64,000 nucleotides of DNA from Sandaracinaceae bacterium (GCA_016706685.1 JADJJE010000057.1:62001-126000); one strand, 5' to 3'; shown: positions 8,362-17,456, numbered from the stretch's first letter. The notes: generated by a model not told the origin, from the sequence alone. Numbers and translations: made by a program.

Positions 8362-10520
8362 GGACTGCCTTTCACGGACTTGATGATCCGAAATTGGGTA
8401 CCACGGCCGGCCTGCGTTGTCACCGACAGTCGGTAGCCCGCAGCCTCCAGGTCACCCGTGACGGCGTCTAGTCCCACGCCCTGCCCGCTCAGCTCATCGA
8501 CTTCCTCGCGGCTGGTGAGGCCGGCCAGCGCCACCAGCTGGACCAAGTCCGCGCCCTCGGCGGCGATGCCCTTGGCCGCGGCCGAAGCGCGCAGGCCGGC
8601 TTCGTCGATGCCCGCGCCGTCGTCCTCCACCACGATGCGCACCCCTGCGTCATCCGCTTCGCAGCGCACGTGGATGGTGCCCGTCTCGGGCTTGCCCGCC
8701 GCGACGCGCTCCGCGGGCAGCTCGATGCCGTGCGCGATCGCGTTGCGCACCAGGTGGCTGAGCACACCGCCCAGCACATCGCTGAGCGACGCGGGCACGG
8801 CACACTCGCGGCCCTCGATGGCGATCTGGGCCTTCACGCCTGCTCGCTCGCACCAGCGCGGCGCGGCCTCTTGCACCAGGAAGACCAGCTCGCCGAAGGG
8901 GCGCGCGGCCAGGCGCTCGAGGTGGCTGCGCAGCGCGGGCGCGGCGGTCGGGATCAGCGACATCACCGTGTTGAGGTCGCCGCGGCGCACCGTGATCTGA
9001 TCGAGGATGGCCTCACCCACGGGGCTCTGCGCCACGAACAGCTGCTCCGCGTTGTCGAGCGCGGCGCGGAGGTCCGCGATGCGCTGGTTCATCTCGGTGA
9101 CGGGGATGACCACGCCCGACTTCGCGCTGCGCAGGTCGTTGAGGCGTGTCTCGATGCTCTGCGCGTGCCGCCCGACGGCCTCGAGGTCGAAGCAGCGGGC
9201 CTCCGCGCGCAGCGTGTGCATCGTGCGGAAGATCTCGCCCACCATGGAGCGCGGCACGTCGGTGGACTCCGCGATGCCCGACTCGATGCGGCGCAGGCGC
9301 GTGCGCGTCTGCTCGAGGAAGCGCACGAAGACCTGCCCGCCGCCCGCCACCAGGCGCCGCATGGCGGCCACCGCGTTCTGGTGCACGCGCTCGTTCTCGC
9401 GCACCGAGCGCTCGAGGTCGCGCTGCGCCGTGATGTCGGTGGCGATCAAGAGCACGCGCTGCAGCTGCTCGCCCTCGAACACGGGCCGAAACAGCAGGCT
9501 GTAGCTGCGCTCGCGTCCGTCCGTGGTGTGCGCCAGCTCCTCGGGGGCGAGCTCCAGCAGCTCTTCCCAGTCGGCGCGGCCGCCGCGGAACACGGCGTCC
9601 TTCCACATCTCGAACGCGTCGCGCTCGATGTCGAGGCTGCCCTCGGGGTACAGCAGCGGGCTGATGTCGGAGGCCCGCGCCGTGCCGATGAAGGCGTCGG
9701 CCTGCCGTGAGCGGCTGGCGTCCACCGCGCCGTCCGGACCGAACAACAGGATGACCTGGCCCATGTGGTCCAGCAGCGTCTGCAGGCGCGCCGAGGTCTC
9801 GGCGATGCGCGTCTCGCGGTCGCGGATGGCAGCGGCCATGTCGTTGAAGGCACGCCCGAGCCGCGCGACCTCGTCGTTGCCGCGCACCGCGACTTGCGTG
9901 AGCTTGCCCTGCGCGAGGTCTCCCGAGGCGCTGGCCAGCACGCCGAGCGGGCCCGTCACCATGCGTCCCAGCATGGTCCACAGCAGCAGGGCCACCGACA
10001 GCCCGAGGATGGACGCAAAGAGCGCGATGGTGTCTGTCGCGGCTTGGTGGGACGCGCGCTCGGCCTCGAGGGTGACGTCGATGCGCACCACCCCGATGAC
10101 CTCACCGTCCGGGTTCCGCACCAGCCGCGCGACGGTCACCAGGTCTTCACTCACGGTGACGCCTTGCTCGCGGGGGGGCGCCGGTGCGCGGGGCCCGTCG
10201 TTGGCCACGCGCAGCTCGGCGGCTGGGGCGACCTCGTCGCCGATCCAGACCGCCCCATACACCACGCCCTCGGTCTCGCGCAGGCGTTGAACGTCGGTGG
10301 TCAACGTGTCGGCGTCCCCGAAGTAGACGGCGGCTGCCTCGAACTCGGCGAAGAGGGCCGCGATCTGCTCCACGGTGTGCACCTTGGCGTCCACCAGGCG
10401 GGCCCACTCACGCTCGGAGATGACCGAGGAGGCCACGAGGGCTGCCGCAGCCAACACGATGGCCATGCCGAGCACGAGCTTGGCGGCCAAGGGGAAGGAG
10501 CGCTTGATCGGGGTTTCCAC
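8358..10520 (-). CDS. Membrane-bound CheA-like histidine kinase (HAMP, PAS, Hpt, HATPase)
   Basis: A 720-residue sensor kinase. Order: membrane segment (about 12-33), periplasmic sensor region to about 165, second membrane segment (IALFASILGLSVALLLWTML), HAMP linker (to about 240, ARLGRAFNDMAAAI), PAS-like domain (about 245-365), an Hpt-like helical domain with His435 in RTMHTLRAEA, and a CheA-type ATPase with HLVRNAIAHGIE, DDGAGID and SGQGVGLDAV. Phosphorylation on an Hpt histidine rather than a DHp dimerisation helix is the CheA arrangement, but there is no CheW-like domain and the protein is a transmembrane sensor. It starts with GTG at 10520. A TATAAT sits 10 bases upstream on the same strand, so its leader is very short. 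Ligand unknown. Confidence 0.8.
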   Translation of the reverse strand: METPIKRSFPLAAKLVLGMAIVLAAAALVASSVISEREWARLVDAKVHTVEQIAALFAEFEAAAVYFGDADTLTTDVQRLRETEGVVYGAVWIGDEVAPAAELRVANDGPRAPAPPREQGVTVSEDLVTVARLVRNPDGEVIGVVRIDVTLEAERASHQAATDTIALFASILGLSVALLLWTMLGRMVTGPLGVLASASGDLAQGKLTQVAVRGNDEVARLGRAFNDMAAAIRDRETRIAETSARLQTLLDHMGQVILLFGPDGAVDASRSRQADAFIGTARASDISPLLYPEGSLDIERDAFEMWKDAVFRGGRADWEELLELAPEELAHTTDGRERSYSLLFRPVFEGEQLQRVLLIATDITAQRDLERSVRENERVHQNAVAAMRRLVAGGGQVFVRFLEQTRTRLRRIESGIAESTDVPRSMVGEIFRTMHTLRAEARCFDLEAVGRHAQSIETRLNDLRSAKSGVVIPVTEMNQRIADLRAALDNAEQLFVAQSPVGEAILDQITVRRGDLNTVMSLIPTAAPALRSHLERLAARPFGELVFLVQEAAPRWCERAGVKAQIAIEGRECAVPASLSDVLGGVLSHLVRNAIAHGIELPAERVAAGKPETGTIHVRCEADDAGVRIVVEDDGAGIDEAGLRASAAAKGIAAEGADLVQLVALAGLTSREEVDELSGQGVGLDAVTGDLEAAGYRLSVTTQAGRGTQFRIIKSVKGSP

Positions 10521-10529
10521 CAGCGTTGT

Positions 10530-10535
10530 ATTATA
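10530..10535 (-). promoter_or_regulatory. -10 box TATAAT upstream of the CheA-like kinase
   Basis: A perfect TATAAT on the minus strand lies in a short AT-rich island between the kinase and the polysaccharide locus. A start 6-7 bases downstream would fall about 3 bases from the GTG at 10520, implying an almost leaderless mRNA. No convincing -35 box is present at 16-18 bases. Confidence 0.4.
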
Positions 10536-10603
10536 TCACTCTCCGCTCCCATCCCGGGACACAAAATGGCGAGACGCCCGCGAGTGCCCCGCGCAGCGCC
10601 TCT

Positions 10604-12481
10604 TCAGTAGAGGCCCAGGAAGCGCTCGCGCAGGCGCGCGAGTTCGCGTTGCTGCCGCGCGCGAGCCTGGGTGGCGTGCCGCGCGAACTGCTGACGCAGG
10701 CGGCCGAGAGTGTCCGGTGCGTCCGCGGGCAGCACCTGCTCGTCGAGGCTCGGCAGCCCGTCCGGGATGGGGCCCGCCTGATGGAGGGGCAGCACCAGCG
10801 CGGTGAGTCCCGCCGTGTCGATCACGCGCGTGAGCCCTGCGGCCACCAGCAGCACATCGCCAGGCAGCAGCGTCACGCGCTCACGGGCGCCCGTGCGTGT
10901 GTCGTCGAGCGCGAGCGAGTGCTCGGTCAGCGGCACCAGCAGCGTCCAGCGGCGCTCGAGCGGTGGATCCTGATAGCGCACGTGAAAGCTGCGCCGGGGG
11001 CCACGCGACACGTCGCCGCGCAACACGCCCTGCTCGCGCCCGTGCGGGTCCAGCAGCAGCCGCGAGGTGCCCGCGAAGTCTTCCAGCGCCGCGAGCGTGG
11101 CCGGGTGCGTCAGCGCGTCCAGCAGCGCGCGGGTGTGGGTGGGGAGGTGCTCGCCACGGAGCCAGGGCGTGTGCTGGTCGGCGGGCGTCAGTTGCGTCCA
11201 CGCCGAGCCGGGGCACTGCGCGACCTCGTGCGCTAGCTCGGCCACGTGTGGAGCCGCGAGCAGCGCGGGGAGCAGGCGGTGCTCCCCCACGTCGGTCTGC
11301 CGTGAGCCCATGCCTTGTGCCAGCTGGTGCACTTGGCTCGCCAGCGGCGGCACGGGGCCCGCGTCGCCACGTGCGCTGGCTCGCGCGTGCTCGCCGCGCT
11401 GCGTCTTCGTGATGGCGCGCTCGAGGGCCGCCTCCATGCGCTGCGTGGCATCATCCAGCGTGTAGGTAGTGGCGCGTGTGAATGCGGCGTCGGAGCGCGC
11501 ACGCCATTCGTCGCGCGGGAGCGTGCAGACACGCACCAGGGCGCTCGCCAGCGCGGCGGGGTCATCGTGTGGCACCAACAGCCCGCCGCCGCTGGGCAGC
11601 AGCTCGGGCGCGGCGCCTGCGGGGGTAGCGGCCACTGGGGTGCGACAGGCCATGGCCTCCAGCAGCGGCAGGCCAAAGCCCTCCGCGCGCGAAGCATGGA
11701 TGAACACGTCGCAGCTCGCATACAGCGCGCGCAGGGCCTCGGGCGTGGGCGACAGCTGCATGCTCACCCAGCTGGGAAGCGCCCGCTCGGGTGGCGGGTG
11801 CGAGCGCCCGAAGCACACGCCACGCAGCTCGGGCAGCTGTTGCTTGGCGAGCAAGAGCGCCGCCCGTGTGATGTCGCCACCCTTGATGGCCAGCGGCCCC
11901 ACGTCCATGAGCCCCACCGTGGGCACCGCGTTGCGCTCTCGCGGAGGCGCGTGGAACAGCTGCGTGTCCACGGCGTTGGGCACGTGCGAGAGGTCGCTGT
12001 CGCCGAAGTCCACCCGCGCGATGTCCGCCATGAACTCCGCGATCACGATCTTGTGCAGCGGCAGGCGCCAGGTCTGGCGCACGCGCTCGCGCGGCATGTC
12101 GTCGATGGTCCACTCGACACCCTGCAGGAAGTACGCCTTCGCGCCCTTGCTGGCCGGCAGCGCGGCGATCCACTCGGCCGTCTCCCACCACGTGGCCACG
12201 ATCACATCGGCATCGGGCACGTCCTCGGCGCGCGGTGGCCCGGCGCTCGTGAGCACACGATGCTCGAGCTGCAGCTCGTCCAGCCAGCTGCGCCCGTCGC
12301 TCGCCGAGAACGAGCGCCCCTTCCAGCGGTTGATGACCTTGCGCAGCGGACGCGGGCGCTCGCCCGGGCCGGTCACGACGCACACCTGGTGGCCGCGCTG
12401 GGCCAAGCGCTCCGCGTACGTGGCCACCACGCGGTTGCCCCCCGAGAAGTTGGCGGTCTTGTGCACGAAGGTGACGCGCAT
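10604..12481 (-). CDS. GT4-type glycosyltransferase with a C-terminal oxygenase-like tail
   Basis: A 625-residue protein. Residues 1-390 are a GT-B glycosyltransferase of the family 4 type: N-terminal HKTANFSGGNRVV, central HVPNAVDTQLF, and the donor-site region FIHASRAEGFGLPLLEAMACRTPVAAT. Residues about 440-600 are a second domain whose layout parallels the 2OG oxygenase at 7101-7913 (SRLLLDPHGREQGVL, then RSFHVRYQD around His500). The HxD motif there reads HVR and no clear distal His is present, so I infer an oxygenase-like fold without metal activity. The start ATG 12481 follows the flippase stop by 2 bases. It is the last gene of a four-gene polysaccharide operon. Confidence 0.75.
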   Translation of the reverse strand: MRVTFVHKTANFSGGNRVVATYAERLAQRGHQVCVVTGPGERPRPLRKVINRWKGRSFSASDGRSWLDELQLEHRVLTSAGPPRAEDVPDADVIVATWWETAEWIAALPASKGAKAYFLQGVEWTIDDMPRERVRQTWRLPLHKIVIAEFMADIARVDFGDSDLSHVPNAVDTQLFHAPPRERNAVPTVGLMDVGPLAIKGGDITRAALLLAKQQLPELRGVCFGRSHPPPERALPSWVSMQLSPTPEALRALYASCDVFIHASRAEGFGLPLLEAMACRTPVAATPAGAAPELLPSGGGLLVPHDDPAALASALVRVCTLPRDEWRARSDAAFTRATTYTLDDATQRMEAALERAITKTQRGEHARASARGDAGPVPPLASQVHQLAQGMGSRQTDVGEHRLLPALLAAPHVAELAHEVAQCPGSAWTQLTPADQHTPWLRGEHLPTHTRALLDALTHPATLAALEDFAGTSRLLLDPHGREQGVLRGDVSRGPRRSFHVRYQDPPLERRWTLLVPLTEHSLALDDTRTGARERVTLLPGDVLLVAAGLTRVIDTAGLTALVLPLHQAGPIPDGLPSLDEQVLPADAPDTLGRLRQQFARHATQARARQQRELARLRERFLGLY

Positions 12482-12483
12482 GG

Positions 12484-13995
12484 CTAACCTCGGACCTCCG
12501 CCGGAGCGGCGCGATGCGCACGTCGCCGCGCCAGGCGCTCGCGCAGCAGGGGGCCAGCGAGGGGCACGAACGCCAGCGAGACCACGAGCGCGATCAACCC
12601 CGAGCGCAGCACCACGTGCACACCCACATCGCGCAGCCACCACTCGAACACCGCGCCGAGGCCTCCCACCGTTGCGACCACCAACGTGAGGCGCACGTCG
12701 TTGCGCACGCCCGTCACGCCCAGCGAGCGACACGCGGCCGTGCACACCACATAGCGCACCGCCTCCGATGCCGCGTAGCCCAGCACCGCGCCGGGGAAGC
12801 CGAGCCCCACCTGCTGCGCTTCGCCCACGTAGAACCCGAGCGGGATGAGCACCGCCATGGCCAGCACCTTGGCGAACGACCCGGCGGCCACGCCTCGCGG
12901 CATGTCGGCGGCCAGCAGCGCCGCGCCGTAGGTGTTGCCGAGCACCAGCAGAAAGCCGCCGGCGGCCAAGAGCTGCACGGCCCAGCCGGCCTCTTGGTAG
13001 CGGTCGTCGTAGAGCAGGTCCACCGCCGTGGGGCCTCCTGCGATGAGCCCGGCAAAGGCCCAGGCGGCCAGGATCATGAGCGGCGTGCGGATGCTCTCGA
13101 ACACGTCGCGGAAGTGCCCGTCGCGCTCGCGCACGCGGCTGTAGACCGGGAAGATGATCTGCATGGACAGCCGGCTGAGCGCCTCGCTCGGGAGGGTCGC
13201 GATGACCACGCCGATGTAGTAGACGCCCAGGCGGTCGAGCGGCACCAAGCGCCCGAACACCAGCCGGTCCGCCTGCCCGGCCAGGAAGGTGAGCAGCGTG
13301 CTCACGAAGATCCAGCGGCCGAAGCGCACCAGCGTCTGCGCAGCGGGCCGCTCCCAGGTGAAGCGGTTGCGGATGCCCGGCAGGTAGGTGTGGCTGAGCA
13401 CCATGCGCACCACGTTGGTGGTGAGCGCGCCGGCCACCAACGCCAGCACCGACCGGTCCACCAGCGCCCAGGCCACCATGACCACGAGCCCCGCGACCTG
13501 CGCGATGATCAGCGAGATCTCGATGCGGCGCACGTCCAGCTGGCGGTTGAGCGTGAACAGCTTGGTGGAGTTGAAGCCCGCGAAGAGCGCGGTGGTGGAC
13601 ACCAGCGGCAGCAGCCACGCCAGCTGCGCCTCGCCGTAGAACGACGCGAACGGCAGCGCCACGGCGCAGGCCACCAGCCAGATGGCCACGCCGCGAGCCG
13701 CCTGCATGGTCCAGGCGGTGTTCACGAACGAGTCGTCCTGGCGCTCGTTCTGGATGAGGCTCGGGCCGATGCCGATGTCGCTGAAGAGCTCGAGGCCCTG
13801 CAGCACCGTGGACATCAGCGCCATGACGCCGAAGGCCTCTTCGAACAGCAGGCGCGTGAGGATCAGGTTGCCCAGCAGCCGGATGAGCTGCGCGCCGCCG
13901 TAGCCCACCACCACCCAGAGGGCACCACGCTCGGCGCGCCCTTCGAACGGGTGCTCTTCTGCAGGGGGAGCGGTGTCCGTCACGCTGTCACTCAC
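12484..13995 (-). CDS. Wzx-like polysaccharide flippase
   Basis: A 503-residue integral membrane protein with about 12-14 hydrophobic helices, of the MOP superfamily (polysaccharide biosynthesis / WzxC type). It would flip undecaprenyl-linked repeat units across the inner membrane. Early family features are visible: ALWVVVGYGGAQLIRLLGN, LILTRLLFEEAFGVMALM and DIGIGPSLIQNE. Its ATG overlaps the end of the polymerase gene by 4 bases (ATGA), and the fused glycosyltransferase follows after 2 bases, so the three are co-expressed in a Wzx/Wzy-type pathway. The polymer is unknown. Confidence 0.85.
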   Translation of the reverse strand: MSDSVTDTAPPAEEHPFEGRAERGALWVVVGYGGAQLIRLLGNLILTRLLFEEAFGVMALMSTVLQGLELFSDIGIGPSLIQNERQDDSFVNTAWTMQAARGVAIWLVACAVALPFASFYGEAQLAWLLPLVSTTALFAGFNSTKLFTLNRQLDVRRIEISLIIAQVAGLVVMVAWALVDRSVLALVAGALTTNVVRMVLSHTYLPGIRNRFTWERPAAQTLVRFGRWIFVSTLLTFLAGQADRLVFGRLVPLDRLGVYYIGVVIATLPSEALSRLSMQIIFPVYSRVRERDGHFRDVFESIRTPLMILAAWAFAGLIAGGPTAVDLLYDDRYQEAGWAVQLLAAGGFLLVLGNTYGAALLAADMPRGVAAGSFAKVLAMAVLIPLGFYVGEAQQVGLGFPGAVLGYAASEAVRYVVCTAACRSLGVTGVRNDVRLTLVVATVGGLGAVFEWWLRDVGVHVVLRSGLIALVVSLAFVPLAGPLLRERLARRRAHRAAPAEVRG

Positions 13996-15500
13996 GAGGC
14001 GCCTTCTAGCAGCCCGATACCCCGCGCTCCATGCGCGGGCCGGTAGCGCTCTTCTTCATGCTCCTCGTGGTCGTCACGGTCATCGAGCTGGTCCACGTCG
14101 TCGACGGCCCGCTCACGCCCGCCTCGCCTGCGCCGCCGCGGTGCCTGGGGCGAGCCCTGGCGCGCATCCGAGAGCCCATGCAGCAAGCCGAAGAGCGCGC
14201 CCGCCAGGAAGAACGGTAGGCAGTGGAAGAGCCCGTTGGGCAGGAGGTCCACCACCAGCAGCGACGTGATGAGCGCGAGGGCGGCGAGCCGCTGGCGGTC
14301 TTGACGCCTCTTCACGCGCTTGATGCGCCGCCAGGTGAGCACCACCGGCACGGTCATGAGCCCGTACACGGCGACGAAGCCCACGAGCCCGCGCGAGCCG
14401 ATCTGGATGGCCCAGTCGCCGTCCGTGACCGAGAGGTCCTCGCCCGTCACCGGGTCGAAGAGCCGGTTGCGGTTGTAGCCGCCCCACCCGAAGAGCGGCT
14501 GCTCGAGGGCGCGCTGCAAGAGCTGGTACTCTTGGTCGAAGCGGAACCAGAGCGACAGCGCGCGCTCCTCGTTGATCTTCTCGGCCTGCGCCACGAGCTC
14601 ATCGGTGGGGAACGTGTCCGTGGTGCGCAGCGCGGGGTACAGCAGCGTGAGCAGCGCCAGGAACGCCGGCAGCCGCGCGCGCGGCAGCTTCACCAGCGCC
14701 ACCACGGGCAGCACCACCAGCGCATAGATGATGGCGCCCGTGCTCTTGCAGAGCACCAGCACCACGCCCAGAAAGTACACCGTGCGTGCGCGCACGCGCC
14801 CCGTGCGGTGCAGCACGATGGCAGCGATGGTGGCGACCAGCATGAACATGCCTACCGCCAGGCCGGTCTGCATGAAGATCATGGGCCGGTAGCCGCCGAA
14901 GCGCATGGCCATGGAGAAGTCCATCTGGTGGTAGCCGTAGATCCAGTTGTGCAGCTGCGGGCTGAAGCGGATCTCGATCAGGGCGAGGAACGCATACACC
15001 ACGCCGCCCACCACGATGCCGTTCAGCAGGGTGCGCAGGTCACCCCGGCTGGTGAACATGGCGCGGCCCAGCAGGAAGGGCAGGTAGATGGCCAGCGTGT
15101 CCTTGATGCCCAGCGCGAACGAGTCGTACAGCGTGAGGCCCTGGCGCACGACGGGCCCCGAGATGAGCGGGAATTGGTTGGTGAGGGCGGTGCCCACGTT
15201 GCACAGCAAGAGCAGCACGAAGAAGAGGTCGATGCCGCGGAAGGGGCGCGCGCGGCGCACGTCGGCGCGCGCCTTCCACAGGCAGCCCACGAAGGCCCAG
15301 AACGCCGTGATGGACGTCTTGTCCATGGGCGGCAGCAGCGGCGGGTCGATGGCCAGCACCTCGGGCAGGAACAGCACGCCCCCCAGCACCGTCATCAGCG
15401 TGGCCTTCGTGGCCGGCATGCGGGAGTAGAACCACAGCGTCAGCGGGATGAAGAGGAACAGCGCCGCGTAGGCCAGGGGGTTCGGGTGCCCGAAGAACAT
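13992..15500 (-). CDS. O-antigen ligase / Wzy-polymerase-like membrane protein
   Basis: A 502-residue protein with about 10-12 membrane helices and a large extracytoplasmic loop (DTFPTDELVAQAEKINEERA to about WGGYNRNRLF), the pattern of the O-antigen ligase/polymerase family. The RFDQEYQLLQRALEQPLFGWG segment is the conserved loop end typical of such proteins. The last 60 residues are a charged low-complexity cytoplasmic tail. It lies between the GT4 gene (6 bases upstream) and the flippase (4-base overlap). Because it sits with a flippase, a polymerase role is more likely than a ligase role, but the sequence cannot separate them. Confidence 0.8.
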   Translation of the reverse strand: MFFGHPNPLAYAALFLFIPLTLWFYSRMPATKATLMTVLGGVLFLPEVLAIDPPLLPPMDKTSITAFWAFVGCLWKARADVRRARPFRGIDLFFVLLLLCNVGTALTNQFPLISGPVVRQGLTLYDSFALGIKDTLAIYLPFLLGRAMFTSRGDLRTLLNGIVVGGVVYAFLALIEIRFSPQLHNWIYGYHQMDFSMAMRFGGYRPMIFMQTGLAVGMFMLVATIAAIVLHRTGRVRARTVYFLGVVLVLCKSTGAIIYALVVLPVVALVKLPRARLPAFLALLTLLYPALRTTDTFPTDELVAQAEKINEERALSLWFRFDQEYQLLQRALEQPLFGWGGYNRNRLFDPVTGEDLSVTDGDWAIQIGSRGLVGFVAVYGLMTVPVVLTWRRIKRVKRRQDRQRLAALALITSLLVVDLLPNGLFHCLPFFLAGALFGLLHGLSDARQGSPQAPRRRRRGGRERAVDDVDQLDDRDDHEEHEEERYRPAHGARGIGLLEGAS

Positions 15501-15506
15501 GGGGCC

Positions 15507-16709
15507 CTAGGCGTGCGCTCGCAGCAGGCTGGCCAGGCTCGCGGCGGTGACGCGCACGTCGTGGCGCTCGAGCACCGCGCGGCGACCGGCCTCGCCCATG
15601 GCCACCAGCTTCTCGGTGGGCGTGGCCAGCACCTGGCGCAGGGCTGCCACCAGGTGGTCCACGCTGCCCGCGGGTACCAGCCAGCCGTTCTCACCGGGCA
15701 CCACCAGCTCGGGGATGCCAGCCACATACGTGGAGAGCACCGGCCGCCCGAGGCCCAGCGCCTCCATGATGACCACCGGCAGGCCCTCGGCGAAGCTGGG
15801 CAAGATCATGGCGCGCGCCGCCAGCAGCTGCTCGCGCACTTCATCGCCGCTGGCCCAGCCCGTAATGTGCACGCGCCCGGTGAGCCCGTGCTGCGCGATG
15901 GCCGCCTCGATCTCGGGCCGCATCTCGCCGTCGCCCACCAGCGTGAGCTCGAAGGCCACGCCCTCGCGGGCCAGCTGGCCCAGCGCCTCGATCAGCAGGA
16001 TCTGCCCTTTTTGTTCGCTCAGCCGGCCCACGCTCACCAGACGTGGGGCCGTTGGGAAGGGGCGGCCATCCCCTTCGAGGAAAGCAGCCTCCACGCCACA
16101 GCGCACGATCTGCACCTTGGGCCAGTGCTCGTACGCGATCTGCCGGTAGAGCTGGCTGCGGCCGAAGTGGCTGATGGCGCACACGAAGCGGCTGCGCTCC
16201 ACCTTCTCGCCGAGCGCGATGGCCGCAGGCTTGTCGAACTCCTCGGGGCCGTGCACGTGGAAGCTGTAGCCGGGCCCGCCCAGCGCCGCGACCAGCATGG
16301 CCACCGTGGTGGAGTTGGTGCCGAAGTGCGCGTGCACGTGCTGCACGCCGGCTTCTTCCAGCCACTCGAGCAGCACGCAGGCCTCCCCCAGATACGCCCC
16401 GTGGATCACCAGGCCGCGCTCCGAGCCGTAGCCCACGCGCGCCGCCATCGCCGAGGCGCGCGCGAACTCCTTGGGCCGCTTCGCCGCCACGCGCGCCATG
16501 GCCGCCGCCAGCCCCTGCGGGCCGCCGTCCAGCACCACGCGCGTGAGCTCGGCCTCGCGAAGATCCGCCGGGTCCGTCAGCGGCTCGGCCACCCGGCGCA
16601 CCGAGCAGCGCAGCACGTCGAAGCCCAGCGTCTCGAGCGCCTGCAGCTCGCGCCGGATGAAGGTGTGGCTGACCTTGGGGTACTGATTGACGAGGTATGC
16701 GATGCGCAT
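15507..16709 (-). CDS. GT4-type glycosyltransferase
   Basis: A 400-residue GT-B glycosyltransferase, first gene of the polysaccharide operon. Features: MRIAYLVNQYPKVSHTFIRREL at the N-terminus (typical of exopolysaccharide transferases), HVHAHFGTNSTTVAM, VSVGRLSEQKGQ at the linker into the donor domain, and LPSFAEGLPVVIMEALGLGRPV with the conserved Glu residues. It should add a sugar from a nucleotide donor to a lipid-linked intermediate at the inner face of the membrane. Start ATG 16709 (MRIAYL) is preferred. The extra 31 codons of the longer frame read as proline- and arginine-rich noise. Confidence 0.9.
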   Translation of the reverse strand: MRIAYLVNQYPKVSHTFIRRELQALETLGFDVLRCSVRRVAEPLTDPADLREAELTRVVLDGGPQGLAAAMARVAAKRPKEFARASAMAARVGYGSERGLVIHGAYLGEACVLLEWLEEAGVQHVHAHFGTNSTTVAMLVAALGGPGYSFHVHGPEEFDKPAAIALGEKVERSRFVCAISHFGRSQLYRQIAYEHWPKVQIVRCGVEAAFLEGDGRPFPTAPRLVSVGRLSEQKGQILLIEALGQLAREGVAFELTLVGDGEMRPEIEAAIAQHGLTGRVHITGWASGDEVREQLLAARAMILPSFAEGLPVVIMEALGLGRPVLSTYVAGIPELVVPGENGWLVPAGSVDHLVAALRQVLATPTEKLVAMGEAGRRAVLERHDVRVTAASLASLLRAHA

Positions 16710-16767
16710 AGGGCCTTGCCGTAGCAGCCCCTGGGCCCGCGAGCCCCCCGGCGGGGGTCGACGCGCG

Positions 16768-17055
16768 TCAGGCGGCGGTGCGGACGTTCTCGCGAACCAC
16801 ACTCGGATGACGGGCCGCGATGCGAAGGAGCGCGAGCGCAGGCCCCTCGGGCGACCTTCGATCCTGCTCCCAGTTCCGCAGCGTGTGCACGCTGATCCCG
16901 AGCGCGTCAGCGAACTGAGTCTGCGTCAGCCCGATGAAGCGCCGCAGGGCGGCCACATCACCCGGCTGGAGCTCCCCGCGCATGATGCGGTCCCGCTGAG
17001 TTCGGCGAAGTGCCCGAGCGAACTCGGACTTGGTGAGCTCACGTGTGCTCTTCAT
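16768..17055 (-). CDS. HTH (XRE-type) antitoxin of a BrnT module
   Basis: A 95-residue DNA-binding protein. The C-terminal half has an XRE-type helix-turn-helix: LTQTQFADALGISVHTLRNW followed by EQDRRSPEG. The N-terminal 30 residues are basic and helical and probably contact the toxin. It begins at an ATG that overlaps the BrnT stop codon (ATGA), so it is translated in coupling after the toxin. The classical BrnA partner of BrnT is instead a ribbon-helix-helix protein. By position and fold it should neutralise BrnT and repress the promoter at 17349-17376. Confidence 0.8.
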   Translation of the reverse strand: MKSTRELTKSEFARALRRTQRDRIMRGELQPGDVAALRRFIGLTQTQFADALGISVHTLRNWEQDRRSPEGPALALLRIAARHPSVVRENVRTAA

Positions 17056-17342
17056 CTGTGTTGCTCCATGTGCTCGGTGTAGAGAGCGTGCTCTGCCTTG
17101 GTTGCCCAGCGAGCGCTGATGAACCGGATGGTGTCCTCGACACGCTCCGTGAAGACCACCAGGACGACCCCGCGTCGGATCGGACCGATCGCGATGAACC
17201 GTTCCTCTGTGGCGGAGTGATCCGCGTCGTAGATCTCGAGGAAGTCGACGTCGGAAGCGAAGAGCTCTTCCGCTTCTTTGAAGCTGACCCCGTGCTTCGC
17301 GATGTTCTGGCGCTCCTTACGAGCGTCCCACTCGAACTTCAT
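17052..17342 (-). CDS. brnT: BrnT-family ribonuclease toxin
   Basis: A 96-residue protein with the BrnT signature: N-terminal MKFEWDARKERQNIAKHGVS, then FKEAEELFASD, and the beta-strand core ERFIAIGPIRRGVVLVVFTE with RFISARWATKAEHALY at the end. BrnT proteins are RelE-fold mRNA-cleaving toxins. The ATG 17342 is chosen over an in-frame TTG at 17360 because it starts the conserved domain and coincides with the predicted transcription start. It is paired with the HTH protein that overlaps its stop. Confidence 0.85.
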   Translation of the reverse strand: MKFEWDARKERQNIAKHGVSFKEAEELFASDVDFLEIYDADHSATEERFIAIGPIRRGVVLVVFTERVEDTIRFISARWATKAEHALYTEHMEQHR

Positions 17343-17348
17343 CAACAA

Positions 17349-17376
17349 AGTATACGCCAATGACTGACTACGTCAA
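17349..17376 (-). promoter_or_regulatory. Promoter and likely operator of the brnT module
   Basis: On the minus strand TTGACG (17376-17371) and TATACT (17354-17349) are 16 bases apart. The predicted transcription start falls at about 17342, the A of the brnT ATG, so the mRNA may be leaderless. A perfect TGAC-TAC-GTCA palindrome (17365-17375) overlaps the -35 box, a plausible operator for autorepression. Confidence 0.6.
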
Positions 17377-17456
17377 TGGACTACCACCCCGACGAACACG
17401 GTGACCGCGGCGGATACGTGTGGCTGGACTACGGACAGAGCGGTAGCGTGGTGGGC

